Positions 22,255 to 31,797 of a stretch of 64,000 bases of DNA are shown piece by piece. The first letter of the stretch is position 1, and each line of letters begins with the position of its first letter. The stretch is from Anthropogastromicrobium sp050944455 (GTDB lineage Bacteria > Bacillota > Clostridia > Lachnospirales > Lachnospiraceae). The notes under the pieces are model-generated. The model worked only from the letters and a program-made list of their open reading frames with translations. It searched no databases and had not been told where the DNA came from. The translations under genes and the position numbers were made by a program. The stretch is taken from positions 62,001-126,000 of the forward strand of contig JBMNRC010000002.1 of NCBI GenBank assembly GCA_050944455.1, written 5' to 3'.

Positions 22255-24381
22255 TTGGCTGGAAGAGAATATCCACTGGAGAGAACCAGGAATATCGGAA
22301 TCATGGCTCACATCGATGCCGGCAAAACGACACTGACCGAGCGTATTCTGTATTACACTGGTGTCAACTATAAACTCGGTGAAACCCACGACGGAACCGC
22401 CACCATGGACTGGATGGACGAGGAGAAGGAGCGCGGCATCACGATCACATCCGCCGCAACCACCTGTCACTGGACTCCGCAGAAGTACGGCAAGAGGATT
22501 CCGGACGCCAAGGAGTACCGCATCAACATCATCGATACTCCCGGCCATGTTGACTTCACCGTAGAAGTCGAGCGTTCCCTCCGCGTCCTGGACGGCGCGG
22601 TAGGCGTGTTCAGCGCAAAAGGCGGCGTCGAGCCGCAGTCCGAGAATGTCTGGCGCCAGGCGGACAAGTACAACGTTCCGCGTATGGCTTTCATCAACAA
22701 GATGGACGTCATCGGCGCGGATTTCTACGGATCTGTCGAACAGATCAAAACCAGGCTCGGCAAAAACCCGATCATCCTCGATATCCCGATCGGCAAGGAA
22801 GATGAATTCAAAGGAATCATCGACCTGTTCGAGATGAAGGCATACTACTATGAGGACGCCAAGGGCGACGAGGTCGAGGTCGATGAAATTCCTGAGGACA
22901 TGAAGCAGGAGGCGCAGGAACAGCGCGAGGAAATGATCGAGAAGATCTGCGAGCTGGACGAAAACCTCACCGACAAGTATCTGGAAGACCCTGACAGCGT
23001 AACCGAGGCTGAACTTCGCGCGGCGCTCCGCAAGGGCACTGTCGAAGGAACCGCCATCCCGGTTACCTGCGGAAGCGCTTACAAGAACAAGGGCATCCAG
23101 AAGGTTCTGGACGCGATCGTCGACTTCATGCCGGCACCTACGGATATCCCGCCGGTGGAGGGCACTGATCTGGACGGCAACCCGGTGACCCGCGACAGCT
23201 CTGATGAGGAACCGTTTGCGGCCCTTGCCTTCAAGATCATGTCCGACCCGTTCGTCGGAAAGCTCGCTTACTTCCGTGTTTATTCCGGAACCCTCAATAC
23301 CGGTTCCTACGTCCTGAACTCCACGAAGAACAAGAAAGAGAGAGTCAGCCGTATCCTCCAGATGCACGCAAACAAGAGAATGGATCTTGAGAAGGTCTAT
23401 TCCGGCGATATCGCCGCGGCGGTCGGATTCAAGTTCACCGTCACCGGCGACACCATCTGCGATGAGATGCACCCCGTTATCCTCGAGTCCATGGAGTTCC
23501 CGGAGCCGGTCATCGAGCTCGCCATCGAGCCGAAGACCAAAGCCGGCCAGGGCAAGCTGGGCGAAGCTCTCGCAAAGCTGGCCGAGGAGGATCCGACCTT
23601 CCGCCAGCACACTGACCAGGAGACCGGGCAGACCATCATCGCCGGCATGGGCGAGCTTCATCTGGAGATCATCGTCGACCGTCTGCTGCGTGAGTTCCAC
23701 GTGGAAGCCAACGTCGGCGCGCCTCAGGTCGCTTACAAGGAGACCCTCGCGGGACCGGTCGACGTCGACAGCAAGTACGTCAAGCAGTCCGGCGGCCGCG
23801 GACAGTACGGCCACGCCAAGGTTCACTTCACTCCTCTGGACTACAACGATCCGGAACAGGAGTTCCAGTTCGTGTCCTCCGTCGTCGGCGGCGCTATTCC
23901 GAAGGAATACATCCCGGCGGTCGGGGAAGGAATCCAGGAGGCGACGAAGGCCGGCCTGATGGGCGGCTACCCGGTGATCGGCGTGAAGGCCGACGTCTAC
24001 GACGGCTCCTATCACGAAGTCGACTCCAACGAGAACGCCTTCCACATCGCGGGTTCGCTGGCCATGAAGGACGCGATGAGAAAAGCGGGAGAGATTCTGC
24101 TCGAGCCGATCATGAAGGTCGAAGTTACGATGCCTGAACAGTACATGGGCGACATCATCGGCGACATGAACTCCAGGCGCGGACGCGTGTCCGGCATGGA
24201 CGATATCGGCGGAGGCAAGATGGTCACCGGATTCGTCCCGCTGTCCGAGATGTTCGGCTACGCGACGGACCTCCGCTCCAAGACACAGGGCCGCGGCAAC
24301 TACTCCATGTTCTTCGAGAAGTACGAGCCGGTGCCGAAGAACCTGGTCGACAAGATCCTGGGCAAGAAGGAAGAGCAGTAA
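22255..24381 (+). CDS. fusA: Elongation factor G
   Basis: 708 residues; GTP-driven translocase. The G1 motif is AHIDAGKTT, followed by a GITITSAAT switch I, DTPGHVDF and NKMD. Domains II-V follow at normal spacing, with domain IV beginning near VAYKETLAGP. It starts at TTG (22255) 7 bases after AAGGAGG; no ATG near the conserved N-terminus competes. Third gene of the str operon. Confidence 0.98.
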   Translation: MAGREYPLERTRNIGIMAHIDAGKTTLTERILYYTGVNYKLGETHDGTATMDWMDEEKERGITITSAATTCHWTPQKYGKRIPDAKEYRINIIDTPGHVDFTVEVERSLRVLDGAVGVFSAKGGVEPQSENVWRQADKYNVPRMAFINKMDVIGADFYGSVEQIKTRLGKNPIILDIPIGKEDEFKGIIDLFEMKAYYYEDAKGDEVEVDEIPEDMKQEAQEQREEMIEKICELDENLTDKYLEDPDSVTEAELRAALRKGTVEGTAIPVTCGSAYKNKGIQKVLDAIVDFMPAPTDIPPVEGTDLDGNPVTRDSSDEEPFAALAFKIMSDPFVGKLAYFRVYSGTLNTGSYVLNSTKNKKERVSRILQMHANKRMDLEKVYSGDIAAAVGFKFTVTGDTICDEMHPVILESMEFPEPVIELAIEPKTKAGQGKLGEALAKLAEEDPTFRQHTDQETGQTIIAGMGELHLEIIVDRLLREFHVEANVGAPQVAYKETLAGPVDVDSKYVKQSGGRGQYGHAKVHFTPLDYNDPEQEFQFVSSVVGGAIPKEYIPAVGEGIQEATKAGLMGGYPVIGVKADVYDGSYHEVDSNENAFHIAGSLAMKDAMRKAGEILLEPIMKVEVTMPEQYMGDIIGDMNSRRGRVSGMDDIGGGKMVTGFVPLSEMFGYATDLRSKTQGRGNYSMFFEKYEPVPKNLVDKILGKKEEQ

Positions 24382-24497
24382 CTGCCCGCGCGGCACTGCC
24401 CGGGTGACTTCAGACAACCGGTCCGGAGGGGGCGGAAAGCCTTTTCCCGCCCGCCTCTGAGACCTTTCAGACTGTTAGACGTTTTACAGAAAAAGGC

Positions 24498-24526
24498 TTG
24501 AAAACTGGTATCCGTTATAGTATAAT
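24498..24526 (+). promoter_or_regulatory. Internal promoter for tuf
   Basis: TTGAAA (24498-24503), 17 bases, TATAAT (24521-24526), 77 bases before the tuf start. EF-Tu can therefore be made in excess over the rest of the str operon. Confidence 0.9.
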
Positions 24527-24602
24527 GGTTTCAGTTGTCGGCCTATGCCAAGACAATTATGGCCCCAAATCGGGAGCTATTATTCCTAAGGAGGATATTA
24601 AA

Positions 24603-25799
24603 ATGGCAAAAGAGCATTTTGACCGTACGAAGCCCCATGTAAATATCGGCACGATCGGCCATGTTGACCACGGCAAGACCACTCTTACCGCTGCAATCAC
24701 CCTTGTCCTTTCCAAGAGACTTGGCGGCCACGATAAGGCTGTCGCATTCGACATGATCGATAAGGCACCGGAAGAGAGAGCAAGAGGAATAACAATCAAC
24801 ACCTCTCACGTCGAGTATGAGACCGCGAAGAGACACTACGCGCACGTTGACTGCCCCGGACATGCTGACTATGTCAAGAACATGATCACCGGCGCTGCTC
24901 AGATGGACGGCGCTATCCTTGTTGTCGCTGCTACCGACGGTGTCATGGCTCAGACCAGAGAGCATGTCCTTCTTGCGCGTCAGGTCGGTGTTCCTTACAT
25001 CGTTGTCTTCCTGAACAAGTGCGATATGGTCGACGATGAAGAGCTCCTTGAGCTGGTTGAGATGGAGGTCCGTGACCTTCTGAACGAGTACGGATTCCCG
25101 GGCGACGATACCCCGATCATCCGCGGCTCCGCTCTCCAGGCTCTGAACGATCCGGACGGCCCGTGGGGCGACAAGATCATGGAGCTTATGGACGCTGTTG
25201 ACAACTACATCCCGGATCCGGTACGTGACAACGACAAGCCGTTCCTGATGCCGGTCGAGGATGTCTTCACCATTTCCGGACGCGGAACCGTCGCTACCGG
25301 CCGTGTCGAGAGAGGCACCCTGAAGCTCAACGATTCCGTTGAGATCGTAGGAATTTCTGATGATACCAGAACGGTTGTCGTCACCGGTATCGAAATGTTC
25401 AGAAAGACCCTCGATTTCGCTGAGGCTGGTGACAACATCGGCGCTCTGCTCCGCGGCGTTGCGCGTGACGAGATTGAGAGAGGCCAGTGCCTCTGCAAGC
25501 CGGGTACTGTAAAGTGCCACTCCAAGTTCACCGCTCAGGTTTACGTCCTGACCAAGGATGAGGGCGGCCGCCATACGCCGTTCTTCAACGACTACAGACC
25601 GCAGTTCTATTTCAGAACCACCGACGTCACCGGTGTTATCAAGCTTCCGGAAGGCACTGAAATGTGCATGCCGGGCGATAACGTCGAGATGACGATCGAG
25701 CTGATCCATCCGGTAGCAATGGAGGAAGGTCTCCGTTTCGCTATCCGTGAGGGCGGCCACACCGTCGGTTCCGGTTCCGTTGTCAAGATCCTTGACTGA
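24603..25799 (+). CDS. tuf: Elongation factor Tu
   Basis: 398 residues starting MAKEHFDRTKPHVN, after AAGGAGGATATTA. GTP-binding motifs GHVDHGKT, DCPGHADYV and NKCD are intact, and domains II and III are of normal length. Codon use is strongly biased to C/G-ending codons, as in other highly expressed genes here. The tRNA-delivery partner of the ribosome; ends the str operon. Confidence 0.99.
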   Translation: MAKEHFDRTKPHVNIGTIGHVDHGKTTLTAAITLVLSKRLGGHDKAVAFDMIDKAPEERARGITINTSHVEYETAKRHYAHVDCPGHADYVKNMITGAAQMDGAILVVAATDGVMAQTREHVLLARQVGVPYIVVFLNKCDMVDDEELLELVEMEVRDLLNEYGFPGDDTPIIRGSALQALNDPDGPWGDKIMELMDAVDNYIPDPVRDNDKPFLMPVEDVFTISGRGTVATGRVERGTLKLNDSVEIVGISDDTRTVVVTGIEMFRKTLDFAEAGDNIGALLRGVARDEIERGQCLCKPGTVKCHSKFTAQVYVLTKDEGGRHTPFFNDYRPQFYFRTTDVTGVIKLPEGTEMCMPGDNVEMTIELIHPVAMEEGLRFAIREGGHTVGSGSVVKILD

Positions 25800-25818
25800 T
25801 TTTACGGTATTAAACATG

Positions 25819-25845
25819 CCCCGGGTTTTCCCCGGGGTTTTTTTT
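25819..25845 (+). terminator. Intrinsic terminator after tuf
   Basis: CCCCGGG, loop TTTT, CCCGGGG with neighbouring GC, then eight T. It closes the str operon. Confidence 0.92.
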
Positions 25846-25924
25846 GATTGTATTTCTCCATGCTCTGTTTTTCCCGGATTCCGCGTGAACCGGCGTAAAA
25901 CTGTGAGCATCAATCAGACCCGCT

Positions 25925-26078
25925 CAGACCGGGTCAGCTCGGGTGCGGAGATCAATCTGCTGCTGCATTTCTTCCCGAAGTTTGCCAGACCGGGTCAGCC
26001 CGGGTGCGGAGATCAATCTGCTGCTGCATTTCTTCCCGAAGTTTGTCAGACCGGGTTGGCCCGGGTGCAGAGATCAAT
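25925..26078 (+). repeat. 61-bp tandem repeat, 2.5 copies
   Basis: Units at 25925-25985 and 25986-26046 differ at two of 61 bases; a third partial copy runs from 26047 to about 26078. The period is not a multiple of three, so each copy is read in a different frame. The remainder of 25800-26273 has a short duplication (GAATTCCCTG then CTCTAT at 26121 and 26139) and TATGAT at 26155 as a weak -10 for the glycosidase gene. Confidence 0.92.
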
Positions 26079-26273
26079 GGGGCGGTCAGATCCGTTCATT
26101 CCGGGATTCAGCTGGCCTCGGAATTCCCTGTCTCTATAGAATTCCCTGCCTCTCTATGATAAAATTTAACCGGAAAGCCGTTATCGGGCGGCTGCGAAGA
26201 CCGGTCAGCCTGTGACCGGACCGGGAGCAATCAATACAGGCTTTATTTGTGAATTACTCTGAGGAGGAAGAAA

Positions 26274-28685
26274 ATGGAACACTGGTTCAGGGAAAAGTAC
26301 TGCCCGTCCCTTCCGCTGGGAAAGGACGGAAGGCGCGTAACCGCGTCCGCGGAGCACATCGAGATTTCCAAAAAAGCGGCCGAGGAAGGCATGGTCCTTC
26401 TGAAAAACGACGGCGGAGTGCTTCCTCTGGCTGAGGGAAGCCGCGCCGCGCTTTTCGGCAAGGCGACGATCGATTTTGTCAAGGGAGGCGGCGGCAGCGG
26501 CGACGTGAACGTTCCTTATGTTCATAATCTCGCGGACGGTTTCCGCTGCCTTGGGAACAGGGTGTGCATATTCCCGGATACCATTCCGTTTTATGAGGAA
26601 TACGTCCGGAAACAGTACGCGGAAGGATACCTGCCGGGCATGGTCCGTGAGCCGGAAATCCCTGAAGGCCTGATCAGAAAGGCGGCGGCATACGCGGATA
26701 CGGCGATTTTCTCCATCTCGCGTTTCTCCGGGGAAGGCTGGGACCGCCGGAGCCCTGAGGAAGTCGGGAAAAAGCGCGGCAATACCGACAGCCGCCTGCT
26801 GAAGATGTCCGATGAGATCTTCGAGCGCGGCGATTATTATCTTTCCGCCGCGGAAGAGAAGGCGCTCACCGCGGTGGAGAACGCGTTCCCCAGGGTGATT
26901 GTCGTGCTGAACATCGGCGGAATCATCTCCGCCGCCCGGTTTGCCGGCGACCCGAAGATCCAGTCCGTGCTGCTGGCATGGCAGGGCGGCATGGAGGGAG
27001 GCCTGGCCGAGGCAGAGATGATCGCCGGGCTGGCCGAGCCGTCCGGGCGCCTGGCGGATACCTTTGTCAGGGATCTTTCGGACTATCCTTCGACGGCGGA
27101 TTACCTGAAATCGGATGATTATCTGGACTATTCGGAAGATATCTACGTCGGCTACCGCTATTTCGAGACGGTTCCCGGCGCCGCCGAAAAGGTGGTCTAT
27201 CCGTTCGGCTACGGCCTGAGCTATACTTCCTTCTCCACTGACGTGCAGAAAGCGGAGGTTTCCGGCGGGACCCTGACAGTGCGGGCTGAGGTGACAAACA
27301 CGGGCTCCCGCCCCGGCAGGGAGACGGTGCAGGTTTACGTCGGCGCTCCGCAGGGAAAGCTGGGCAAGCCTTCCCGTGTTCTGGCCGGCTACCGGAAAAC
27401 GCGCCGGCTGGCTCCGGGTGAGAGCGAGCTCGTGGTGATCGGGATCCCTGTCGGGACCTTTGCTTCCTATGATGATCTCGGGAAAGTGAGAAAGTCTGCC
27501 TGGGTGCTGGAAAAGGGAGACTACCATTTTTACGTCGGTTCCGATGTGAGACGCGCGAAGGAAACTTCATCTGTCTGGCATCTCGCCGAAGATATGGTTG
27601 TCAGCCAGCTCTCGGAAAAACTCGCGCCGGAGAAACTTCCCGCGAGAATGCTCTCCGACGGAACGATGGAAAAACTGCCGCAGAGGGACGCGGCGCCGAA
27701 GCCGGCGAAAGAACTGAAATACGACGGGCCTGCCTGGGAGGACGGCATGGCGCCGGCGGTCAGGGCCCGCGCGAGGCACAATTTCTGGGGCGGAGAGGAC
27801 AAGCCGGTCCTGGCCGATGTGGCGGACGGGAAGCTCAGCCTTGACGAATTCGTCGGCACCCTGTCGGACGAAGACCTCGAATGGCTGCTCTGCGGACAGC
27901 CGAACACAGGCGTGGCGAATACGTTCGGCTACGGAAACAATGACGTCCGGGGCATCCCCGGAGTGATGACCGCAGACGGCCCGGCAGGCCTTCGGGTTAC
28001 CGCCCAGACCGGCGTCCGGACAACGGCCTTCCCCTGCTCGACGCTTCTGGCCTGCGCCTGGGATCCCGCGGTGACCGAGACCGTCGGCGCGGCCGCGGCC
28101 TCCGAAGTCAGGGAGAATAACATCGCCTGCTGGCTGGCCCCGGCGATGAACATCCACCGCAATCCGCTGTGCGGCCGCAACTTCGAGTATTACTCCGAGG
28201 ACCCGCTGCTGGCGGGAAAACAGGCGGCCGGCATGGTCCGCGGTATCCAGAGCCAGCGCATCGCCGCCACGGTCAAACATTTTGCCTTCAACAGCAAGGA
28301 GACGAACCGCCGCGATGTGGATTCCCGCGTGTCGGAGCGGGCGGCGCGCGAGATTTACCTGCGCCAGTTCGAGATTGTCGTGAAGGAAGCCCATCCGTGG
28401 TGCCTGATGTCCTCCTACAACAAGGCAAACAGCCGGAGAACCTCCGAAAACCGTGAGCTTCTCACGGATATCCTGCGCGGGGAGTGGGGATTTGACGGCA
28501 TGGTGACAACCGACTGGTGGAACAAGGCTGAGCAGTACAAGGAAGTAGCGGCCGGAAACGACGTCAAGATGGGCTGCGGCTATCCGGAACAGCTCGCGGC
28601 GGCTCTCAGCCAGGGACTTCTCACCAGGGAAGACCTGGCGCGCAGCGCGCGCCGCGTGCTCGCGCTGATCCTGAAACTCGAATAA
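26274..28685 (+). CDS. Glycoside hydrolase family 3 protein with inverted domain order
   Basis: 803 residues. The domain normally C-terminal in GH3 comes first (about 30-330, with EEGMVLLKND, the acid/base-region motif RFSGEGWDR and YPFGYGLSYT). A fibronectin III-like module follows (about 345-420), then the TIM-barrel domain (about 560-803) with MTADGPAGLR, WLAPAMNIHRNPLCGRNFE, ATVKHFAFN and nucleophile Asp747 in GMVTTDW. Inverted GH3 enzymes are known from rumen Ruminococcus and Butyrivibrio as beta-glucosidases. There is no signal peptide, so it is probably a cytosolic exo-glycosidase acting on imported oligosaccharides. GAGGAGGAAG is the ribosome site. Confidence 0.93.
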   Translation: MEHWFREKYCPSLPLGKDGRRVTASAEHIEISKKAAEEGMVLLKNDGGVLPLAEGSRAALFGKATIDFVKGGGGSGDVNVPYVHNLADGFRCLGNRVCIFPDTIPFYEEYVRKQYAEGYLPGMVREPEIPEGLIRKAAAYADTAIFSISRFSGEGWDRRSPEEVGKKRGNTDSRLLKMSDEIFERGDYYLSAAEEKALTAVENAFPRVIVVLNIGGIISAARFAGDPKIQSVLLAWQGGMEGGLAEAEMIAGLAEPSGRLADTFVRDLSDYPSTADYLKSDDYLDYSEDIYVGYRYFETVPGAAEKVVYPFGYGLSYTSFSTDVQKAEVSGGTLTVRAEVTNTGSRPGRETVQVYVGAPQGKLGKPSRVLAGYRKTRRLAPGESELVVIGIPVGTFASYDDLGKVRKSAWVLEKGDYHFYVGSDVRRAKETSSVWHLAEDMVVSQLSEKLAPEKLPARMLSDGTMEKLPQRDAAPKPAKELKYDGPAWEDGMAPAVRARARHNFWGGEDKPVLADVADGKLSLDEFVGTLSDEDLEWLLCGQPNTGVANTFGYGNNDVRGIPGVMTADGPAGLRVTAQTGVRTTAFPCSTLLACAWDPAVTETVGAAAASEVRENNIACWLAPAMNIHRNPLCGRNFEYYSEDPLLAGKQAAGMVRGIQSQRIAATVKHFAFNSKETNRRDVDSRVSERAAREIYLRQFEIVVKEAHPWCLMSSYNKANSRRTSENRELLTDILRGEWGFDGMVTTDWWNKAEQYKEVAAGNDVKMGCGYPEQLAAALSQGLLTREDLARSARRVLALILKLE

Positions 28686-28728
28686 TCTTTCAGAAGAGAT
28701 CCTGAAACTCGAATAACCCTACAGAAGA
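28667..28728 (+). repeat. 31-bp tandem duplication of the glycosidase gene end
   Basis: GATCCTGAAACTCGAATAA occurs at 28667-28685 and 28698-28716, and the following bases also match (CAGAAGA). The duplicated segment includes the last codons and stop of the glycosidase gene, so a second stop context lies 31 bases downstream. Confidence 0.9.
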
Positions 28729-28776
28729 TGCGGGGGGACCGCGGAAAGCGGTTCCCCCGGAAAGGACTGAGGTACG

Positions 28777-30546
28777 ATGGCGGATTTTTCGCTCACACTG
28801 AATCTGGCCGGCCGGACAGCCGGCGGAGTATCCTACACGGAGGCAAAAGGGTGCGGGCTTGTGGATCCCTCGCGGACGGCGGGAAAAACGGACAGTGAGA
28901 AGGCGCTGCACGCGGGCGGCTGGAATGCCCGCAGCCGGAGCGGGAATGATGGCATCCGGACCGGGAACGGCGTCTTCATGCAGGACCCGCGCGGCGTCGT
29001 GATCTGCCGGATCGACGTCCCGGAGTACGGGACCTACCGGGTCGGGGCGGTTCTGCGGGCAGGAAAAACGGCAGTTTCAGGCGCATACGTGTTCGCCGGC
29101 CGCAGAAATCTGTGCGCCGGGCCGGTCTCCATACCCGCCGGAGGCGCGGCGGAATGTTCGTTTTATACCTGCGTGACGCCGTATATCCCGGCGCTTACCC
29201 CGGTACCCTGCCTGGAAAAAGCCGTGTACGTGAGCGTGACCGGGGGAGCGGGGCTGGAAAAGGTGACGGTGTCCCGGGAGGACGTTCCAGTGATCTGGGT
29301 GGCCGGCGATTCCACCCTGACTGACCAGGACGCTCTGGCTCCGTACTGGCCGGCGGAGAGCTGCACCGGATGGGCGCAGGTCCTTTCCCGCTTCGTGCAG
29401 GGAGCCGCAGTATGCAATCAGGCCCACTCGGGGCTTACCACAAACTGCTTCAGGGACGACGGCCACTGGGAGATCATCCGGGACCGGATGAAACCGGGCG
29501 ACGTGCTGATCGTCCAGTTCGGCCACAATGACCAGAAGCGGAGAAACCTTGCGGCATTCGGCGGCTATATCGACAACCTGCGATGGTACGCGCGGGAGGC
29601 GGAAAAGCGCGGAGTGCGCTGCGTGATCTGCTCGCCGATCAGCCGCATCCCGTTTATGGACCGGGGCCGGATGCGCTCTCTTCTGGAGTGGCACGCCGAC
29701 GCGGCGCAGAAAGCGGCGGACGAGAGCGGGGCGGCTTTCATCGATCTTCACCGGCTGACGTTCGATTTCTGGTGCGCCGCGGGAGAGCGCGCGCGGCTGT
29801 ACTTCCAGCCGGGGGACGGCACGCATACCTGCACTTTCGGCGGGGAAAAGATCGCGGAGATGGCTGTACAGGAAATCCTGCGGCAGTGCATTGATCCGCT
29901 GGACCGCTGGATCTGTATGCCGATGCCGGATTTCCCTGAGCCGGAGAGCGGCCAGGGCCGCGGCCCTCAGCCGGAAGAGAAGGGGGACAGCCGCCTGATC
30001 GATATCCCTTATGTCGATATCGCGGGAATTCCGCAGTACGACAGCTGCGTGAAAGCCCTGAGGCTCGGGCTCCTGGATCCGTGCGTAATGCATCTTCATC
30101 CGGCGGAACCGATGCCGAGAGGCCAGTTTCTGATGGTGTACCTGCGCGCCGCGGGGATGAGCGGAACGAGGCCGTACGAGGGCAGGTTCTGCGACCTGTC
30201 CAGGTATGAGTGGGGGAGCGATTTTGTCCAGACCTGCCTGAACGAACATCTGCTGGATCTGTCGACAGTGCCGGACGACCGGTTCCGCCCGGACGATCCC
30301 CTGACCGCGGGGGAGTTCGCGGATTTTGCGGTCCGCGCGCTGCTTCCGGCGGACCGCAGGGATCAGCAGACGATTGCGGCGTCCCTCGCGGAGGCTGTGC
30401 GCGAAGGGCTGGTTCCCGCGGGCGTCACGGAAAACCAGAGCCTCTGCCGCGCGGACTGCTACGCAGGCCTGGTACGGCTGATGGAACTTGAGCAGGAGCG
30501 GGGCAGGAAGATCGGGGCGGCGAAGCCGGTTCACCCGGCCGGCTGA
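28777..30546 (+). CDS. SGNH/CE12-type acetylesterase with three SLH-like repeats
   Basis: 589 residues. An N-terminal beta-sandwich-like region (1-165) precedes an SGNH hydrolase: Ser179 in GDSTLTD, Gly in the block II region (NQAHSGLTT), FGHNDQKR, and catalytic Asp/His in GDGTHTC (about Asp347, His350). This matches rhamnogalacturonan acetylesterases (CE12), which remove acetyl groups from pectin. Residues about 409-575 hold three repeats resembling S-layer homology modules (PYVDIAGIPQYDSCVKALRL, then GRFCDLSRYEW, then a weaker one). There is no signal peptide, which is odd for SLH modules. It lies 91 bases after the GH3 gene, and pectin or glycan breakdown fits both. The exact substrate is inferred. 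Confidence 0.8.
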   Translation: MADFSLTLNLAGRTAGGVSYTEAKGCGLVDPSRTAGKTDSEKALHAGGWNARSRSGNDGIRTGNGVFMQDPRGVVICRIDVPEYGTYRVGAVLRAGKTAVSGAYVFAGRRNLCAGPVSIPAGGAAECSFYTCVTPYIPALTPVPCLEKAVYVSVTGGAGLEKVTVSREDVPVIWVAGDSTLTDQDALAPYWPAESCTGWAQVLSRFVQGAAVCNQAHSGLTTNCFRDDGHWEIIRDRMKPGDVLIVQFGHNDQKRRNLAAFGGYIDNLRWYAREAEKRGVRCVICSPISRIPFMDRGRMRSLLEWHADAAQKAADESGAAFIDLHRLTFDFWCAAGERARLYFQPGDGTHTCTFGGEKIAEMAVQEILRQCIDPLDRWICMPMPDFPEPESGQGRGPQPEEKGDSRLIDIPYVDIAGIPQYDSCVKALRLGLLDPCVMHLHPAEPMPRGQFLMVYLRAAGMSGTRPYEGRFCDLSRYEWGSDFVQTCLNEHLLDLSTVPDDRFRPDDPLTAGEFADFAVRALLPADRRDQQTIAASLAEAVREGLVPAGVTENQSLCRADCYAGLVRLMELEQERGRKIGAAKPVHPAG

Positions 30547-30555
30547 GGAGGAAAT

Positions 30556-30780
30556 ATGTTTTTTCAGAAACACAGGAAGGAAGAAGTACAGAAGGACTGG
30601 AAGGAGCGCGGCCTTGTCCCGGCGATCCGTTCCAGCATCTGCACCGGTGAAAAAACGGTCGGCTTCAAAAATCCGAAAACCGGAGCTTTTGAGGACGTCG
30701 GCGTGATCCGCTCCGACGCGGATCTGGAGGAATTCCGCCGCAGGTACGGCGTGGAGGGAAAGATTGAAACCTTCTACTGA
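30556..30780 (+). CDS. Small conserved-looking protein of unknown function
   Basis: 74 residues, basic N-terminus (MFFQKHRKEEVQKDW) and an acidic second half. SSICTGEKTVGFKNPKTG is the most distinctive stretch and has one Cys. It has no TM helix or signal. GAGGAGGAAAT precedes ATG. It starts 9 bases after the esterase gene and overlaps the start of trmO by 17 bases, so it is likely translated in the same operon. I cannot name its role. Confidence 0.65.
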   Translation: MFFQKHRKEEVQKDWKERGLVPAIRSSICTGEKTVGFKNPKTGAFEDVGVIRSDADLEEFRRRYGVEGKIETFY

Positions 30781-31519
30781 TGACGGCGGAAGCGTGACAT
30801 TCCGCAGAATCGCCCGCATCCGCACGGATTTTCCCGAGAAGTTCGGGATCCCGCGCCAGGGGCTTCTCCGTGATCTGCAGTCGACAATCGTCTTTGAGCC
30901 GGAGTTCCGCAATGAGCAGGCGCTCCGGGGAATCGAGGGGTTTTCACATCTCTGGCTTCTGTGGGAATTCTCGGAGAACGAGAAAAGCGGCTGGTCGCCG
31001 ATGGTGAAGCCCCCGCGGCTCGGCGGCAACCGGCGGATGGGTGTGTTCGCCACCCGGTCGCCGTTCCGCCCGAATCCGATCGGGCTGACCGCGGTCCGGC
31101 TGATCAGGAAGGACCTTTCGTCGGAGGACGCGCCGGCCCTGATCGTCGCGGGGGCGGATCTGATGGACGGGACGCCGATTCTGGACATCAAGCCCTATCT
31201 GCCTTACGCGGACTGCATACCCGGGGCTTCCGGAGGCTTCACCGATACGCTTGCGGAGAAGCGGCTCAGGGTCGTGTTTCCGGAGGAATGGCTGGAAAAG
31301 TTTCCGCCGGAAAAGCGCGGCGCCGCGGTTGAACTGCTGAGCGAGGACCCGCGGCCGGCCTATCAGGACGACCCTGACCGCGTGTACGGGGCGGCCTTCG
31401 CCGGAATGGATATCCACTTTACGGTCAGGGACGGCGTCCTGACGGTCAGGGACGCTGTTCCCTACGTGAAAAAAGCCAGGCAGGGTAATAATCAGGACGC
31501 GGGAGGGCCGGCGGACTGA
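30764..31519 (+). CDS. trmO: tRNA (t6A37) N6-methyltransferase TrmO / TsaA family
   Basis: 251 residues. The TsaA beta-barrel is recognised by ARIRTDFPEKFGIPRQ, GIEGFSHLWLLWEFS, the signature GVFATRSPFRPNPIGLTAVRL and DGTPILDIKPYLPYAD. It methylates N6-threonylcarbamoyl-A37 in ANN-reading tRNAs using SAM. A C-terminal domain (about 165-251) completes it. I take TTG 30764, 6 bases after GGAGG and inside the preceding gene; GTG 30794 is a possible later start. Confidence 0.9.
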   Translation: MKPSTDDGGSVTFRRIARIRTDFPEKFGIPRQGLLRDLQSTIVFEPEFRNEQALRGIEGFSHLWLLWEFSENEKSGWSPMVKPPRLGGNRRMGVFATRSPFRPNPIGLTAVRLIRKDLSSEDAPALIVAGADLMDGTPILDIKPYLPYADCIPGASGGFTDTLAEKRLRVVFPEEWLEKFPPEKRGAAVELLSEDPRPAYQDDPDRVYGAAFAGMDIHFTVRDGVLTVRDAVPYVKKARQGNNQDAGGPAD

Positions 31520-31797
31520 CTGCCGCAGAGCCGGCGAAAGAATTCACAGGACAGCGGCGGAATTTCCCATGGCCCTGCCGGAATTCCCGGCAGGCGCACG
31601 GCAGGCTGCGCCCTGCCGCGGAACCGGCGTCCCCGTTCCGCCGATTCTTCTTCTCATTTCAGGCCTGTTGTGATAAGGTAGTGCCGTGTTCAGCAGGGCG
31701 GGGATTTCCCGGCCTGCGGCAGCGGGCGGCAGCCCGGCGCGGAAACCGCGGCGATCCCATGAATCCGCGGAAAACGCCCTCACCGAAAGGAGCGCAT

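Noticed and set aside
21583..24417. A minus-strand open frame of about 940 codons opposite rpsG and fusA
   Set aside because: The same codon-aligned artefact as opposite rpoBC; the frame matches fusA codon for codon.
24543..25913. A minus-strand open frame of about 456 codons opposite tuf
   Set aside because: Again codon-aligned with tuf, explained by avoidance of TTA, CTA and TCA codons.
25925..26078. CRISPR array
   Set aside because: Copies are contiguous 61-bp tandem units with no unique spacers, and no cas genes are present.
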